From Prescottella soli (GTDB lineage Bacteria > Actinomycetota > Actinomycetes > Mycobacteriales > Mycobacteriaceae): 64,000 nucleotides of DNA. Below the pieces are notes generated by a model that was not told where the DNA came from, ran no database searches, and saw nothing but the letters and a program-made list of their open reading frames with translations. Numbering within the stretch: the first letter of the stretch is position 1; every line of letters starts with the position of its first letter. Both the position numbers and the translations under genes were made by a program. The stretch spans positions 1,488,001-1,552,000 of the forward strand of contig NZ_CP157276.1 in NCBI RefSeq assembly GCF_040024445.1, written 5' to 3'. Positions 1 through 9,229 of this stretch are shown in pieces.

Positions 1-96
1 GAAGTCGACGTCCTGGTCGAGAATCGAGCGCAAGGTCGCCTCGAGCGTGCGTGCCGCATTGTATGCCGGCACACAGACGGAGATCGATGCAGTCAT
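1..96 (-). CDS. Glycosyltransferase family 2, N-terminal fragment cut by window edge
   Basis: Only the first 32 codons lie in the window; the gene continues beyond base 1. The reverse strand starts ATG at base 96 and reads MTASISVCVPAYNAARTLEA, the classic opening of a GT-A fold family 2 glycosyltransferase (SVxVPxYN, nucleotide-sugar binding). A G-rich Shine-Dalgarno (GGGGG) sits just upstream. It is divergent from the polysaccharide operon starting at 415, so it is probably the first gene of an opposite arm of the same locus. Acceptor and sugar specificity cannot be judged from this piece. Confidence 0.8.
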   Translation of the reverse strand, partial: MTASISVCVPAYNAARTLEATLRSILDQDVDF

Positions 97-414
97 CAAA
101 GCCCCCAATGAGATTGGGAATCCATCACCGTTGAGGGGCCACATTCCGAGCGGCCACGCGTGGAGTTCCCCCGGCCGAACTTGTGCGGGACTGTACCACC
201 GGACGGGAGGCGACGTCTGCGAAATGGACCGGGTCGCCCCCTTCGCTCCCCGACCGAAATTGAAGACTCACATTCCCCTCGCACCGCCACGGGAATCGGA
301 TATCTTGAAATTCTCTACGTGACAACATATTCCATTTCGACTTTCCTAGACGTTGTTCCACTCCAGGCCTCTGCACCATCGCCCACCATGTACCCGACAC
401 CCGACGGGAACTCC
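97..414. other. Divergent intergenic region at the head of the polysaccharide operon
   Basis: This 318-base gap separates the minus-strand GT2 gene from the plus-strand GT4 gene. The open frames across it overlap one another and have no domain signature, so I treat them as chance. The stretch near 300-350 is noticeably more AT-rich than its surroundings and carries a promoter-like pair (separate entry). Both arms of the locus are presumably transcribed from here. I see no repeat or hairpin of note. Confidence 0.6.
305..333 (+). promoter_or_regulatory. Possible sigma-70-type promoter for the polysaccharide operon
   Basis: TTGAAA (305-310), a 17-base spacer and TATTCC (328-333) form a reasonable vegetative promoter in the only AT-rich patch of the divergent region, about 80 bases before the chosen start at 415. 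The match to the -10 consensus is only fair and there is no transcript evidence. Confidence 0.3.
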
Positions 415-1536
415 ATGACTTCGACGGCACGCACCCTGAACGAACGCCATCGCACCGGACTCCTGCGTGTCCACATGACCGGATCCGAGTGGTTCGATGC
501 TCTGCCTGGTGGACTCAACCGTTACTTCACCGACTTGTATCTGTCCCTACGTAGCCATCCCGGGATCGACTTGTCTGCAATAGCATTCGGCAGTTCCGAA
601 GCAGGCGGTCGGAGCTGGGGGCCGACCGGTGGATCGACGCTCCACCGTGCATTCTCCGCGTTCCAGGACCGCACCGACCTGCCGCGCGGCGCGATCATCG
701 ACCGCCACTTCAGCCTGTACGGACGCTCGCCCCTCGGGCGTCGCGGCCGGCATCCACTGGTGGTGCACTTCCACGGGCCGTGGGCGGACGAGAGTCGAAT
801 GGCCGGTTCCGTCGAGTTCGCCGCACGTGCCAAGTACTGGATCGAGCGTGTCCGGTATGCCGGAGCGGACCGATATGTGGTGCTCTCAGGGCATTTCAAG
901 GATGTACTCACGCAGACTTACCGTGTCCCCGAGGACCGAATCAGGATTATTCCGCCCGGCGTCGACCTGAATCGGTTCCACACTTCCGACGCTTCCGGGT
1001 CTGCCGGTACCGTCCTGTGCGTGCGCCGACTCGAGCGGCGAATGGGTGTACACGTGCTGCTCGACGCGTGGCCGGACGTGGTCGCCGCACACCACGACGC
1101 GCGATTGGTCATTGTCGGGACGGGCAGCGAGGAGGCCGCTCTGCGAATGCAGGCGGCCCGATCCGGAGTCGGTGATTCGGTCACGTTCGCGGGTCGCATC
1201 GACGATGTACGGCTGGCCTCCCTGTACCAGCAGGCGACGATCACGGTCGTCCCCTCGGTGGCGCTGGAAGGATTCGGACTGATCGCCCTCGAGTCGCTGG
1301 CGGCCGGCCGCGCCCCCATCGTCACCGACTGCGGCGGGTTACCGGATGCTGTCAGCGACCTCGATCGGTCGCTGATCGTTCGGGCAGGCAACACCGAAGC
1401 GCTGGCGGACCGGATCGTCGGCGCACTCGCAGGCCGCGCCCCGGAACACCGGCAGTGCCGCGCGCATGCGGAGAAGTTCTCGTGGGCGACGGCTGCGCAG
1501 CGACATGTGGACCTGTACGGGGAGCTGACGTCGTGA
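415..1536 (+). CDS. Glycosyltransferase family 4 (GT-B fold)
   Basis: A 373-residue retaining glycosyltransferase, predicted cytoplasmic or peripheral, adding a sugar to a growing lipid-linked repeat unit. The N-terminus carries the acceptor-loop signature PGGLNRYFTDL. The C-terminal half has the donor-site E-x7-E motif in EGFGLIALESLAAG. I chose the ATG at 415 because GGGAA lies 8 bases upstream and the acceptor motif then starts about 35 residues in; in-frame starts at 160 and 388 are possible but add a non-conserved leader. Its last bases overlap the next gene (GTGA), so the two are translationally coupled. Sugar specificity is unknown. Confidence 0.85.
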   Translation: MTSTARTLNERHRTGLLRVHMTGSEWFDALPGGLNRYFTDLYLSLRSHPGIDLSAIAFGSSEAGGRSWGPTGGSTLHRAFSAFQDRTDLPRGAIIDRHFSLYGRSPLGRRGRHPLVVHFHGPWADESRMAGSVEFAARAKYWIERVRYAGADRYVVLSGHFKDVLTQTYRVPEDRIRIIPPGVDLNRFHTSDASGSAGTVLCVRRLERRMGVHVLLDAWPDVVAAHHDARLVIVGTGSEEAALRMQAARSGVGDSVTFAGRIDDVRLASLYQQATITVVPSVALEGFGLIALESLAAGRAPIVTDCGGLPDAVSDLDRSLIVRAGNTEALADRIVGALAGRAPEHRQCRAHAEKFSWATAAQRHVDLYGELTS

Positions 1537-2675
1537 CCAAGGCCCTGTTCGTGACCCACACCGCGGCACCGTCAGGCGCCGAGATCGCCACCGCGCGCCT
1601 GGCAAGAGCGTTGCGGGCGTTCGGCGTCGACCTCACCGTGGCGTTCTGCGAGGACGGCCCGATGGCACAGCGGATGCGTTCGGATGGATTCGACATCCGG
1701 ATCCTGTGCGAGACGTTCGACGGCCGTGCGATGAAGGTAAGCGATCTCAATCCCTACCGTCTTCTGACCGGCGCGGCTGGGCTCGTCCGAGTCGGCTGGG
1801 ATCTGGGCTCCGTCGCGATCGAATCCGGCGCTACGGTCGTCGTCGCCGCCAGTACGAAAGCGTTGATCATCGGCGCGGTAGCGGCCCGGCGGTCGGGACT
1901 TCCTCTCGTCTGGCAGGTGCACGACAGGATCTCCGCTGAGTACTTCGGCCCGGTGCTCGCCATCGTCGTCCGCGTGCTCGGGTGGGCGGTGAGTCGCGGC
2001 TACATCGCCAACAGTAGATCCACGATGACCTCGTTGCTTCCCCGCAGACGCGCCCTCGTGGCGTATCCCGGCATCGAGGAGACTCGCAACGAAGGCCGCT
2101 GCGAACAACGGGATCCGGCGAACACAGTGATTGCCGTCGTCGGACGTTTGACGCCGTGGAAGGGCCAGGATGTGTTCCTGCGTGCCGTGGCGGACGCGAC
2201 CGTGCGGCCTGCGGCCATCTACATCGTGGGGGGAACATTCTTCGGCGAGGAGCGCTTCCGCGCTGAGCTGGAGCGTCTCAGCACCGAACTCCGTCTCCCG
2301 GTGACCTTCACCGGGCACGTGGACGATCCCGAGATGTACATGCGCCGAGCCGACATCCTCGTGCACTGCTCGGTCATTGCGGAACCGTTCGGCCAAGTCG
2401 TCGTGGAGGGGATGCGGGCGGGATGTGCGGTGATCGCGTCACGTCCGGGAGGCGCCACCGAGATCGTCGAGTCGGGCGTGAGCGGCCTGTTGGTCGAAGC
2501 CGGCAACCGCCGCGGGCTCACCGAAGCACTGGACACCCTCATCGGGGACCGGGAACTGCGTCGCCGGCTGTCCACCGCGGCGCAGCTACGCGCGAGACGC
2601 TTCGAGATCACCAACTCGGCAAGGGCAGTCGCGGACTTTCTCGGCGACGTCTCCGGACCCTGCACGAGGCGGTGA
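1533..2675 (+). CDS. Glycosyltransferase family 4
   Basis: A 380-residue GT-B enzyme starting at the GTG inside the GTGA overlap with the previous stop. The N-terminus VTKALFVTHTAAPSGAE is a normal GT4 opening, with the SGAE acceptor loop. The C-terminal domain has KGQDVFLRA after the linker and the donor E-x7-E site in EPFGQVVVEGMRAG. It likely acts right after or beside the first GT4 enzyme in building the repeat unit. No membrane segment is obvious. The specific linkage cannot be inferred. Confidence 0.85.
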   Translation: MTKALFVTHTAAPSGAEIATARLARALRAFGVDLTVAFCEDGPMAQRMRSDGFDIRILCETFDGRAMKVSDLNPYRLLTGAAGLVRVGWDLGSVAIESGATVVVAASTKALIIGAVAARRSGLPLVWQVHDRISAEYFGPVLAIVVRVLGWAVSRGYIANSRSTMTSLLPRRRALVAYPGIEETRNEGRCEQRDPANTVIAVVGRLTPWKGQDVFLRAVADATVRPAAIYIVGGTFFGEERFRAELERLSTELRLPVTFTGHVDDPEMYMRRADILVHCSVIAEPFGQVVVEGMRAGCAVIASRPGGATEIVESGVSGLLVEAGNRRGLTEALDTLIGDRELRRRLSTAAQLRARRFEITNSARAVADFLGDVSGPCTRR

Positions 2676-2682
2676 GCACGAT

Positions 2683-3969
2683 ATGCCTGCGAGTACCCAC
2701 CGCTTCGCGACACTGGCGCGCGACATCGGCTTCGTCACCGTCGGCAAGTACGGCCAGTACTTCGTCACGGTAGTGACGCTCCCGCTGATCGCGCGCGTTC
2801 TCGGCCCGGAGGGACTCGGGTTGCTGTCGATCGGCATGTCGGCCTACTTCCTCGGGTCTCTGCTCGTCGATCTCGGGATCACTCAGTTCCTGGCGGCAAG
2901 GGTGCCGAACGCGGACATCAGCCAGATCCGCGGAAACTACTTCGCAATCCGCATCGGCGTTCTGGCCGCGCTCGGTACCGCGCTACTGGTGAGCCTGGTC
3001 TTCGGCGTCGATGCCCACGTGCACATGATCCTGCTGGGCCTGTTCGCGGGCGGCTTCTGGTCCGTGTCCGAAGACTGGATACTGATCGGTCAGGGCCGGT
3101 TCGTGGCATCCACGATGTACCAGGGCGTCGGCCGACTGGCCTACCTGGTACTGCTCGTCGTCGCGCTACCCCACTTCCCGTCCGCCTCGGCAGCGCTGCT
3201 GTGCATGCTCGTGTCTTCTTCGCTTACGGTCGCATTGACCTGGCGAGACTCGGTACGCAAGTTCGGCCGTCCCGCACGCCCGCACCAAATCGGCACCACG
3301 ATGAAGATTGCGGCCCCCGTGCTCACCTCACGCCTGATGGTGGTCAGCTACGGCCAGGGGGCCGCGGCCATCTACTCGTCCGTGCTCGATGCAGCGTCGC
3401 TGGGCCTGTACTCCGCGGGGGATCGAGTGGTGCGCGCGGTTCAGTCCCTACTCGACCCTATAGGTTTCGCCCTGCTGCCACGAATGGCGCGCAGCAGCAA
3501 CGACAATCAGTTCTGGCGGCGCGCGACCCTCTCACTGCTCGCATGCGTCGGAATCGCAGCGCTCGCCACGATCGCGCTGTGGATCGCCGCGCCGCCACTG
3601 GTCACACTCGTCTTCGGGAGTGACTTCGCCGAAGCGATCCCGCTACTGCGCGTGGAGGTACTGGTACTCCCTGCGACGGCACTGAGCTCCTTCGTGACCA
3701 CCGCCGTCTTGCCGGTCCGCAAGGACACCTCCGGCGTACTCGTGGGTGCGACCATCGGAACGTGTGTCGGCGCAGTCTCCCTCTATGCGGCCTTCCGAAC
3801 CCAATCGGTATGGACACTGGTGTACGGAACCGTCGCATGCGAACTCAGCGTCGCACTGTGGTACGTCCTGCGGATGCGGTATCTGGCCCGACACGACCAG
3901 CAGACCGCGTCCCCGGACACCGGTATCGATGTGGACAGAATTCAGGTTCCCGGGGCGGAGAAGAGATGA
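2683..3969 (+). CDS. Polysaccharide repeat-unit flippase (Wzx-like, MOP superfamily)
   Basis: A 428-residue integral membrane protein with about twelve to fourteen hydrophobic segments spread along its whole length. The opening (KYGQYFVTVVTLPLIARVLG) is typical of the Polysacc_synt/oligosaccharide flippase family, which moves undecaprenyl-linked repeat units across the membrane. The ATG at 2683 follows the previous stop by 7 bases, and the stop overlaps the next start (ATGA). Its place between glycosyltransferases and a polymerase-like gene supports a Wzx role. A different lipid-linked substrate cannot be excluded. Confidence 0.85.
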   Translation: MPASTHRFATLARDIGFVTVGKYGQYFVTVVTLPLIARVLGPEGLGLLSIGMSAYFLGSLLVDLGITQFLAARVPNADISQIRGNYFAIRIGVLAALGTALLVSLVFGVDAHVHMILLGLFAGGFWSVSEDWILIGQGRFVASTMYQGVGRLAYLVLLVVALPHFPSASAALLCMLVSSSLTVALTWRDSVRKFGRPARPHQIGTTMKIAAPVLTSRLMVVSYGQGAAAIYSSVLDAASLGLYSAGDRVVRAVQSLLDPIGFALLPRMARSSNDNQFWRRATLSLLACVGIAALATIALWIAAPPLVTLVFGSDFAEAIPLLRVEVLVLPATALSSFVTTAVLPVRKDTSGVLVGATIGTCVGAVSLYAAFRTQSVWTLVYGTVACELSVALWYVLRMRYLARHDQQTASPDTGIDVDRIQVPGAEKR

Positions 3970-5063
3970 AGATCCTTTACATCGGCGACGACTGGATCGG
4001 CAGCAACGCCCGCTCGCTCGCCGACGGATTCCGCCAGGCCGGCCACGACGTGGTCGTCGTGGACTCGACCTCTGTGTCTCTGCCGCAACGCTTCTCACCC
4101 AATTGGCTCTACTCGAAGATCCGTGGACAACGTGCCCCGTGGAGTGTCGCTGCGGTCCACCGTCGGATCGAACGGGCAGCGGACGAGTTCCGTCCCGATC
4201 TGGTGTTCGGATTCAAGACGGTGCATCTCGACCAGCGGCGTCTGCTCGAAACGCCGGCGGATCTCCACGTCCACTACAGCCCCGACGACGCGTCGAATCC
4301 GTACAACATTTCGCGCCAGTACCTCGAGTTCGAACACGCGTGGGATCTCGTGGTCACAACGAAGCAACACAACGAAGCCGAATTGCTCGCGCGCGGAGCG
4401 AAGGCAACGAAGTTCGTGATGAGCGCGTACGACCCTGTGTGGCACCACCTCTCAGCTCGGCGAAGCACCAAGCGCTATCTGGTCGGCTTCGTCGGCAACT
4501 ATCGTCCCGACCGCCGCGACATCACCGTCGCGCTCGCCGGACGCTACGGCGAGCAGTTGCTGGTCCGCGGCCCCGGTTGGCGGCGGGTCCCTGCGCTACG
4601 ACGCACCCATGCCACCATCGGTGGGCCTGCGTATGGTGAACACTTCTCCGCCGCAATTGCATCGGTGGCGGCCAACCTCGTGCTCCTCAACTCCGACAAC
4701 CGTGACACCCATACATGTCGCAGCTTCGAGGTGCCTGCCGCCGGAGGGTTGTTCGTCGGCGAGCGCACTGACGAGCACGCCGCCCTGCTCACGGAGGGAC
4801 GGGAGTGCCTGCTGTTCTCGTCGGAGGCGGAGTTGCACGAGATCCTGCGGTGGTGCGAGCGCCAACCGGACCGGGCCCGCACCATCGCCGACGCCGGCTA
4901 CCGACGGATCACGACCGGACGCCACAGGTACGTCGACCGCGCCCGTGAGATCGTGGCAGTTCTCGAAGGCCGACGTGTGGATGCCGAACCGGACGGTTAC
5001 GAGCCTGTGCGCGCGACGAGTTCGGTGGACAATGCGTCCTCGACCCGGGGCGGTGCACTGTGA
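3966..5063 (+). CDS. CgeB-like glycosyltransferase (Glyco_trans_1_2 type)
   Basis: A 365-residue protein starting at the ATG in the ATGA overlap with the flippase. The N-terminus MKILYIGDDWIGSNARSLAD and the C-terminal block around CRSFEVPAAGGLFVGERTDE are characteristic of the spore-maturation CgeB/GT1-like family, a GT-B group common in exopolysaccharide loci. The segment SFEVPAAGG occupies the donor-sugar site. Its stop overlaps the start of the next gene (GTGA). Substrate is unknown; family assignment is by motif and layout only. Confidence 0.75.
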   Translation: MKILYIGDDWIGSNARSLADGFRQAGHDVVVVDSTSVSLPQRFSPNWLYSKIRGQRAPWSVAAVHRRIERAADEFRPDLVFGFKTVHLDQRRLLETPADLHVHYSPDDASNPYNISRQYLEFEHAWDLVVTTKQHNEAELLARGAKATKFVMSAYDPVWHHLSARRSTKRYLVGFVGNYRPDRRDITVALAGRYGEQLLVRGPGWRRVPALRRTHATIGGPAYGEHFSAAIASVAANLVLLNSDNRDTHTCRSFEVPAAGGLFVGERTDEHAALLTEGRECLLFSSEAELHEILRWCERQPDRARTIADAGYRRITTGRHRYVDRAREIVAVLEGRRVDAEPDGYEPVRATSSVDNASSTRGGAL

Positions 5064-6445
5064 TCAGTGTCGAACTGTTCCTGGTGATCGCGGCGCTGGG
5101 CACGATCGTTGTCGCGGCCGCCTTCATCCGCGGCGTCGCACGCGTCTTCCTGATCGCGCAGGCCGCGTACTGGACGTTGTCATACGTCGCGCGCCCACTG
5201 GTGCTGCTGTCGGTCGATCCGAGACCGCAGTACGCGGACAACATAGCCGATCCCCGGCTGGCGGGGATGGGCTACGACCATGGAATCGCAATGGTCCTGC
5301 AGCCGGTCGCGTTCGGATTGTGGGTCTACGCGCTCGCTGCCCTCGCATACGCGGTATGGGATCGCAAGCACCGCAATCGAACCCCAGCTCCCGCCACGAC
5401 CGCGGACTTCATCCCGACCCTCGCAACCATCTACGCGCTCGGCCTGGTGGCCCGGGCGGCCTCATACCTCACCGGATCCGCCGGATCAGCCGGCGAAATC
5501 CAGAGTTCCAACGCCATAATGGGTTTCGTTGCCCAGCTCGCCACCGTGGGTGCGATTGGGCTGATCATCTTCCTGCGCCCCGCTGACCGATGGGTGACGA
5601 TCGCCATCCTCGGTGCCCTGTTGACCGTCGAACTGATGTGGACCGTCGCGGTGGAATCGAAGACGCCGATCCTCGGCGCCGCACTAGCCCTGGCTGTCCG
5701 GTTCGCGAAGTACGGCTGGACCCGGCTGCGGGTGGTGAGCATAGTGGTGATCGCGATCGTCGGAATCAGCGCATTCGGTTGGCTGCAGTCGATCAAGCAG
5801 CCAGATTACGCAAGCGCTCAGGCACTGATCACCGATTCGAGCTATCCACCTTCGGTGCAACCCTATTTGAGTGTCCTGCGCCGGTTCGATCTACTCGAGG
5901 CCGCCACCGACGCGTACTACATGTCGACGCGTACCTGGCTGACGCCGCTCGAGGTTGCACAGCACAGTCTCCAGAGCCTGGTGCCTGCGCAGCTCCTCGG
6001 CACCGAGAAGCTCCAGTCCGGGACCGCATGGGCTACAGAGGTCCGCGGATCGTCCGTGAACATGACCAGGGTTTCCGTGTCCCTGGCCGATGGAAATATC
6101 AACGAGGGCTTCGTCATCGCTGGATATCCGGGAGTCGCCGTAGGAGTGCTGTTCACTTTCGGCCTGCTGCTACTCGGCGTCCGCGCATTGCAGTCGCGAC
6201 ACCTCGCCGTAGTCACATTGGGCCTGGCGATCACAGCCTCCCCGATCCTCTTCGAACGAGGGATTCTCGGCAGCATGGAGGTGCTCGGCAAGTCCCTCCA
6301 GCTCGTAGTGCTGATCTGGATCATCGACATGACGGTGCGGGAATACCGCAGACGCACGGATCCTATGGCGGAAAAACAACCGGCACCAAAGAGACTCGGC
6401 GCAGTCGCCGAGGTACGAAAGGAAGGGGAGGAAGCGTGGCACTGA
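5060..6445 (+). CDS. Putative polysaccharide polymerase (Wzy/O-antigen-ligase-like membrane protein)
   Basis: A 461-residue protein with about ten or more hydrophobic helices, a large extracytoplasmic loop roughly at residues 250-350, and a short charged cytoplasmic tail rich in K/R/E. This topology plus its position between the flippase and the chain-length regulator is what identifies a Wzy-type polymerase; primary sequence in this family is poorly conserved. It starts at GTG 5060 in a GTGA overlap and its end overlaps the next start by 10 bases. It could instead be another O-antigen-ligase-like protein. Confidence 0.65.
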   Translation: MISVELFLVIAALGTIVVAAAFIRGVARVFLIAQAAYWTLSYVARPLVLLSVDPRPQYADNIADPRLAGMGYDHGIAMVLQPVAFGLWVYALAALAYAVWDRKHRNRTPAPATTADFIPTLATIYALGLVARAASYLTGSAGSAGEIQSSNAIMGFVAQLATVGAIGLIIFLRPADRWVTIAILGALLTVELMWTVAVESKTPILGAALALAVRFAKYGWTRLRVVSIVVIAIVGISAFGWLQSIKQPDYASAQALITDSSYPPSVQPYLSVLRRFDLLEAATDAYYMSTRTWLTPLEVAQHSLQSLVPAQLLGTEKLQSGTAWATEVRGSSVNMTRVSVSLADGNINEGFVIAGYPGVAVGVLFTFGLLLLGVRALQSRHLAVVTLGLAITASPILFERGILGSMEVLGKSLQLVVLIWIIDMTVREYRRRTDPMAEKQPAPKRLGAVAEVRKEGEEAWH

Positions 6446-7818
6446 GTGACTACCTGGGCGTTGTCCGTCGGCGATGGATCATCGTCGTGGCCACAGCCGT
6501 CGCCTGTCTGGCTCTCGCTGCGGCCTACGCAGCGTCTGTTCCCACCACCTACGCAGCTACCAGCCGACTATTCGTGTCGATGGCGACCGGAACATCGGTC
6601 AACGACTCGTATCAGGGCGGCCTCGCCTCTCAGCTGCGCATCACGTCGTACCCGTACGTGGCGACCGGCCCCACCGTCGCGGAGCGTGTGATCCAGCGAC
6701 TCGGACTCGACATCTCCCCCGCCGAGTTGCAGAGCAGGATCGCCACGTCGTTCCCGCCGGCGACCACTCTGCTCGACATCTCGGTCACGGATTCGACCCC
6801 GGAGGGCGCGCGCGTGCTCGCCAACACGGTGGCCGACGAATTCGCCCAGTTGGTCGGTGAAATGGAAACCACGGTGAACGGAGCCGCGCCCGCCGCGCGG
6901 GCCACGGTGATCGACCAGGCCCGTACGCCGACCGCGCCTTCAGGCCCGAACACGAAGCGCCTCCTCGCACTCGGTCTGATCATCGGACTCGGACTCGGCC
7001 TCCTGATCGCATTCCTCCGGGACAGGCTGGATCGCACGATCCGAACATCGGAACAGCTCGCTCGCGCAATCTCCGTCCCTGTCGTGGCGACCTTGTCCAG
7101 CCGTGATCCCAACGCGACCAAGGACATCGGACGACTTCGGGCCCAGATCGCTGCCGCCCGTGGTGACCACGATCGCCTCATCGTAATGCTCACGAGCTTC
7201 ACCGAGACGTCGTCACCGTACGTGGCCGTCTGTCTCGCAAATGCATTGGCAGACACCGGTGCACGTGTCGCATTGATCGACGCCGACACGTCGGAAGACG
7301 GTGTATCGGCGATGCTGGACATGCAGTCGTACCCGGGCGTCGCGGAATCGCTGCGGGGCGAGCATCCGGATCTCTCCGAACTGCCACGGTCAGCATCCGG
7401 TGTCTCGGTCGTGCCAGTCGGCTCGGTCGATGTGCGCACTGCCGACCTGTTGACGTCCGCGCGATTCGCTGAGGTCCTGCACGGCATCGGGGACGGCTTC
7501 GACTACGTCCTCGTCGCCGTCGCGCCGGTGCTCGTGGACGCCGCGGCGCTGAGTCTGTCCACCCGCTGCGACACCTCGGTCGCTGTAGTCGAACTGGGGA
7601 CGACGCCGTCGCCTCGTGTCCAGGCTGCATCGGAAGCGCTCGCCTCCTCGGGATCTGCGCTGATGGGCGCGGTGGCGGTGGCGCAGGAACCCCGGAGCAG
7701 GTTCCAGCGACCGACGAAGTCGAGTCAGCCGAATCCGGATCCGGTGCCTGATCCGGACCCAGAACCAGAGGCAGACCCAGAACCAGAGGCGGACCCCGAT
7801 CTCGCCGCATCCCCCTAG
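6436..7818 (+). CDS. Wzz chain-length determinant fused to a degenerate BY-kinase-like domain
   Basis: A 460-residue protein starting at GTG 6436 with a strong GGGGAGGA box. Residues 1-195 form a Wzz domain with membrane helices at about 12-32 and 175-196. The cytoplasmic half has the layout of a CpsD/BY-kinase: Rossmann strands and a VALIDADTSEDG segment at 278-289 where Walker A-prime lies. But the Walker A loop is absent: residues 253-261 read TSFTETSSP, with no GK(S/T). The tail is Asp/Pro/Glu rich, built partly from an 18-bp tandem repeat, and lacks the tyrosine cluster used for autophosphorylation. I infer a chain-length regulator without kinase activity. Confidence 0.8.
   Translation: MALSDYLGVVRRRWIIVVATAVACLALAAAYAASVPTTYAATSRLFVSMATGTSVNDSYQGGLASQLRITSYPYVATGPTVAERVIQRLGLDISPAELQSRIATSFPPATTLLDISVTDSTPEGARVLANTVADEFAQLVGEMETTVNGAAPAARATVIDQARTPTAPSGPNTKRLLALGLIIGLGLGLLIAFLRDRLDRTIRTSEQLARAISVPVVATLSSRDPNATKDIGRLRAQIAAARGDHDRLIVMLTSFTETSSPYVAVCLANALADTGARVALIDADTSEDGVSAMLDMQSYPGVAESLRGEHPDLSELPRSASGVSVVPVGSVDVRTADLLTSARFAEVLHGIGDGFDYVLVAVAPVLVDAAALSLSTRCDTSVAVVELGTTPSPRVQAASEALASSGSALMGAVAVAQEPRSRFQRPTKSSQPNPDPVPDPDPEPEADPEPEADPDLAASP
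7756..7791 (+). repeat. Two-copy 18-bp tandem repeat encoding an acidic Pro-rich tail
   Basis: Two 18-base units (7756-7773 and 7774-7791) differ at one base and encode DPEPEA twice. They lie in the last 25 codons of the Wzz-like gene. Slippage here would change the tail length in steps of six residues without a frameshift. Confidence 0.85.
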
Positions 7819-7846
7819 TCCCGATATCAGAGCAGGAGGCGATCTC

Positions 7847-9202
7847 ATGGCCGACGAGTCGGTGAGCCGACGACGACTGCTGGCCACGTCGCTCGGCATG
7901 GCGGCGGCCCTGCCGTTGGCTGCGTGTTCGTCCCCGAAGGGGAACCTGCGCGCCGAGACGGTGGCACCGCTGGCGTCCAACGTATCTGCAGTGCACAACA
8001 TTCGAGACTTCGGTGCCGTCGGCGACGGCGTGGCCGACGACACGCAGGCGATCAGTCGGGCGGCCGCGGTTGTCGACGGCCCCGCGGTGCTCTATCTGCC
8101 GGCCGGATTCTATCGAGTGACCGCATGGCCAGACCTGCCCGACTTCTCGGTGGTCACCGGCGACGGCGGCGACGTCAGCGTCGTCCTCTACGAGGGTGAC
8201 GACACCCTGGTCTCGCTTCGCGACCGGCATCGGGTCCAGTTCGCACGGGTCGGGTTCTTTCTGACAGGTCCGAAGGGTGTGGCCGTGTCGCTGTCAGGAT
8301 CGTTCCGATGTTCGTTCGACTCGGTCGTTCTGCGCGGCAACCACGTGAACGAGAACTTTCCGAAGTACGAGGCGCAGCGCGGTGTTGTCCTCGAGCGGAA
8401 CACGGGTGGAACCGCATTCGTCAACTGCGACATCAACAACTTCGGCATCGGCATCGTCACCTCGTGCATCCAGAACTACCTGACCTCGTCGAAACTCACG
8501 AACAACTATCTCGGAGTCCTCGGCACCGGCAACGACAACAATGCCGGGTTGTCAATGACCAACGTCGAATTCGTCTCGGACAACGATCCGCACACGACGG
8601 ACAAGCATATTCACATCGACGGTGCCGCCAATGACTGGTGGCTGACCAACGTGTGGTTCGAGGGCGCGGAGACGTCCCTTTCGATCGGCGAGCGTGGTCG
8701 CGGCGGTCCCTCCCAATTCGGAATGGTCAACTGCAAGGTCGCTGCGCGCAGCACGTGCCTGGATTTGATCAATTGTCGCCAACCTTATCTCGCGAACGTA
8801 CGCTTCGATCCGGACACCGACCGCTTCCCTGTGGAGCTGCGGATCGACCCGGAAGGCTGTCCGGAAGGCACCGCGGTCAACCTCGTCTCGAGTAGATCCG
8901 ACGATGTCGATATCGCAACCTTCCCGAAAGGCTGGAACGTCACCGGTCGAGGGGTCGCATCCGGAACCGTTTTCGTCGGTCCCGTAGTGACTCGAGCCGT
9001 TGACGACAAGGACGTGTTCCAGGCCCAGAACCGCAACGGCGATGTGGTTTCCGCAGTGCTGCCCAATGGCTCGATGCTGTTCGAACGATCGGGTAGTGGA
9101 CCGATCCTCAAGTCCGAGGACGGGACGTACTGGCGGTTGTCCGTCTCCGCCGATGGAAAGATCGAGACCAAATCGATGGGCGGTCGTCGGCCACCGGGGT
9201 GA
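7847..9202 (+). CDS. Tat-exported beta-helix lipoprotein, pectate-lyase-like
   Basis: A 451-residue secreted protein with a GGAGG box 8 bases before its ATG. Residues 7-16 (SRRRLLATSL) form a Tat twin-arginine motif and LAAC at 24-27 a lipobox, so it should be exported folded and lipid-anchored at Cys27. Residues around 50-75 (IRDFGAVGDGVADDTQAI) are the hallmark of the Pectate_lyase_3 right-handed beta-helix fold. The following region is rich in Asn-containing rungs as expected. In this locus it may cleave, epimerise or bind the polymer. The catalytic residues are not evident to me, so activity is inference. Confidence 0.8.
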   Translation: MADESVSRRRLLATSLGMAAALPLAACSSPKGNLRAETVAPLASNVSAVHNIRDFGAVGDGVADDTQAISRAAAVVDGPAVLYLPAGFYRVTAWPDLPDFSVVTGDGGDVSVVLYEGDDTLVSLRDRHRVQFARVGFFLTGPKGVAVSLSGSFRCSFDSVVLRGNHVNENFPKYEAQRGVVLERNTGGTAFVNCDINNFGIGIVTSCIQNYLTSSKLTNNYLGVLGTGNDNNAGLSMTNVEFVSDNDPHTTDKHIHIDGAANDWWLTNVWFEGAETSLSIGERGRGGPSQFGMVNCKVAARSTCLDLINCRQPYLANVRFDPDTDRFPVELRIDPEGCPEGTAVNLVSSRSDDVDIATFPKGWNVTGRGVASGTVFVGPVVTRAVDDKDVFQAQNRNGDVVSAVLPNGSMLFERSGSGPILKSEDGTYWRLSVSADGKIETKSMGGRRPPG

Positions 9203-9229
9203 TCGGGTGTCGAGCTTCCAGCTACGCCC

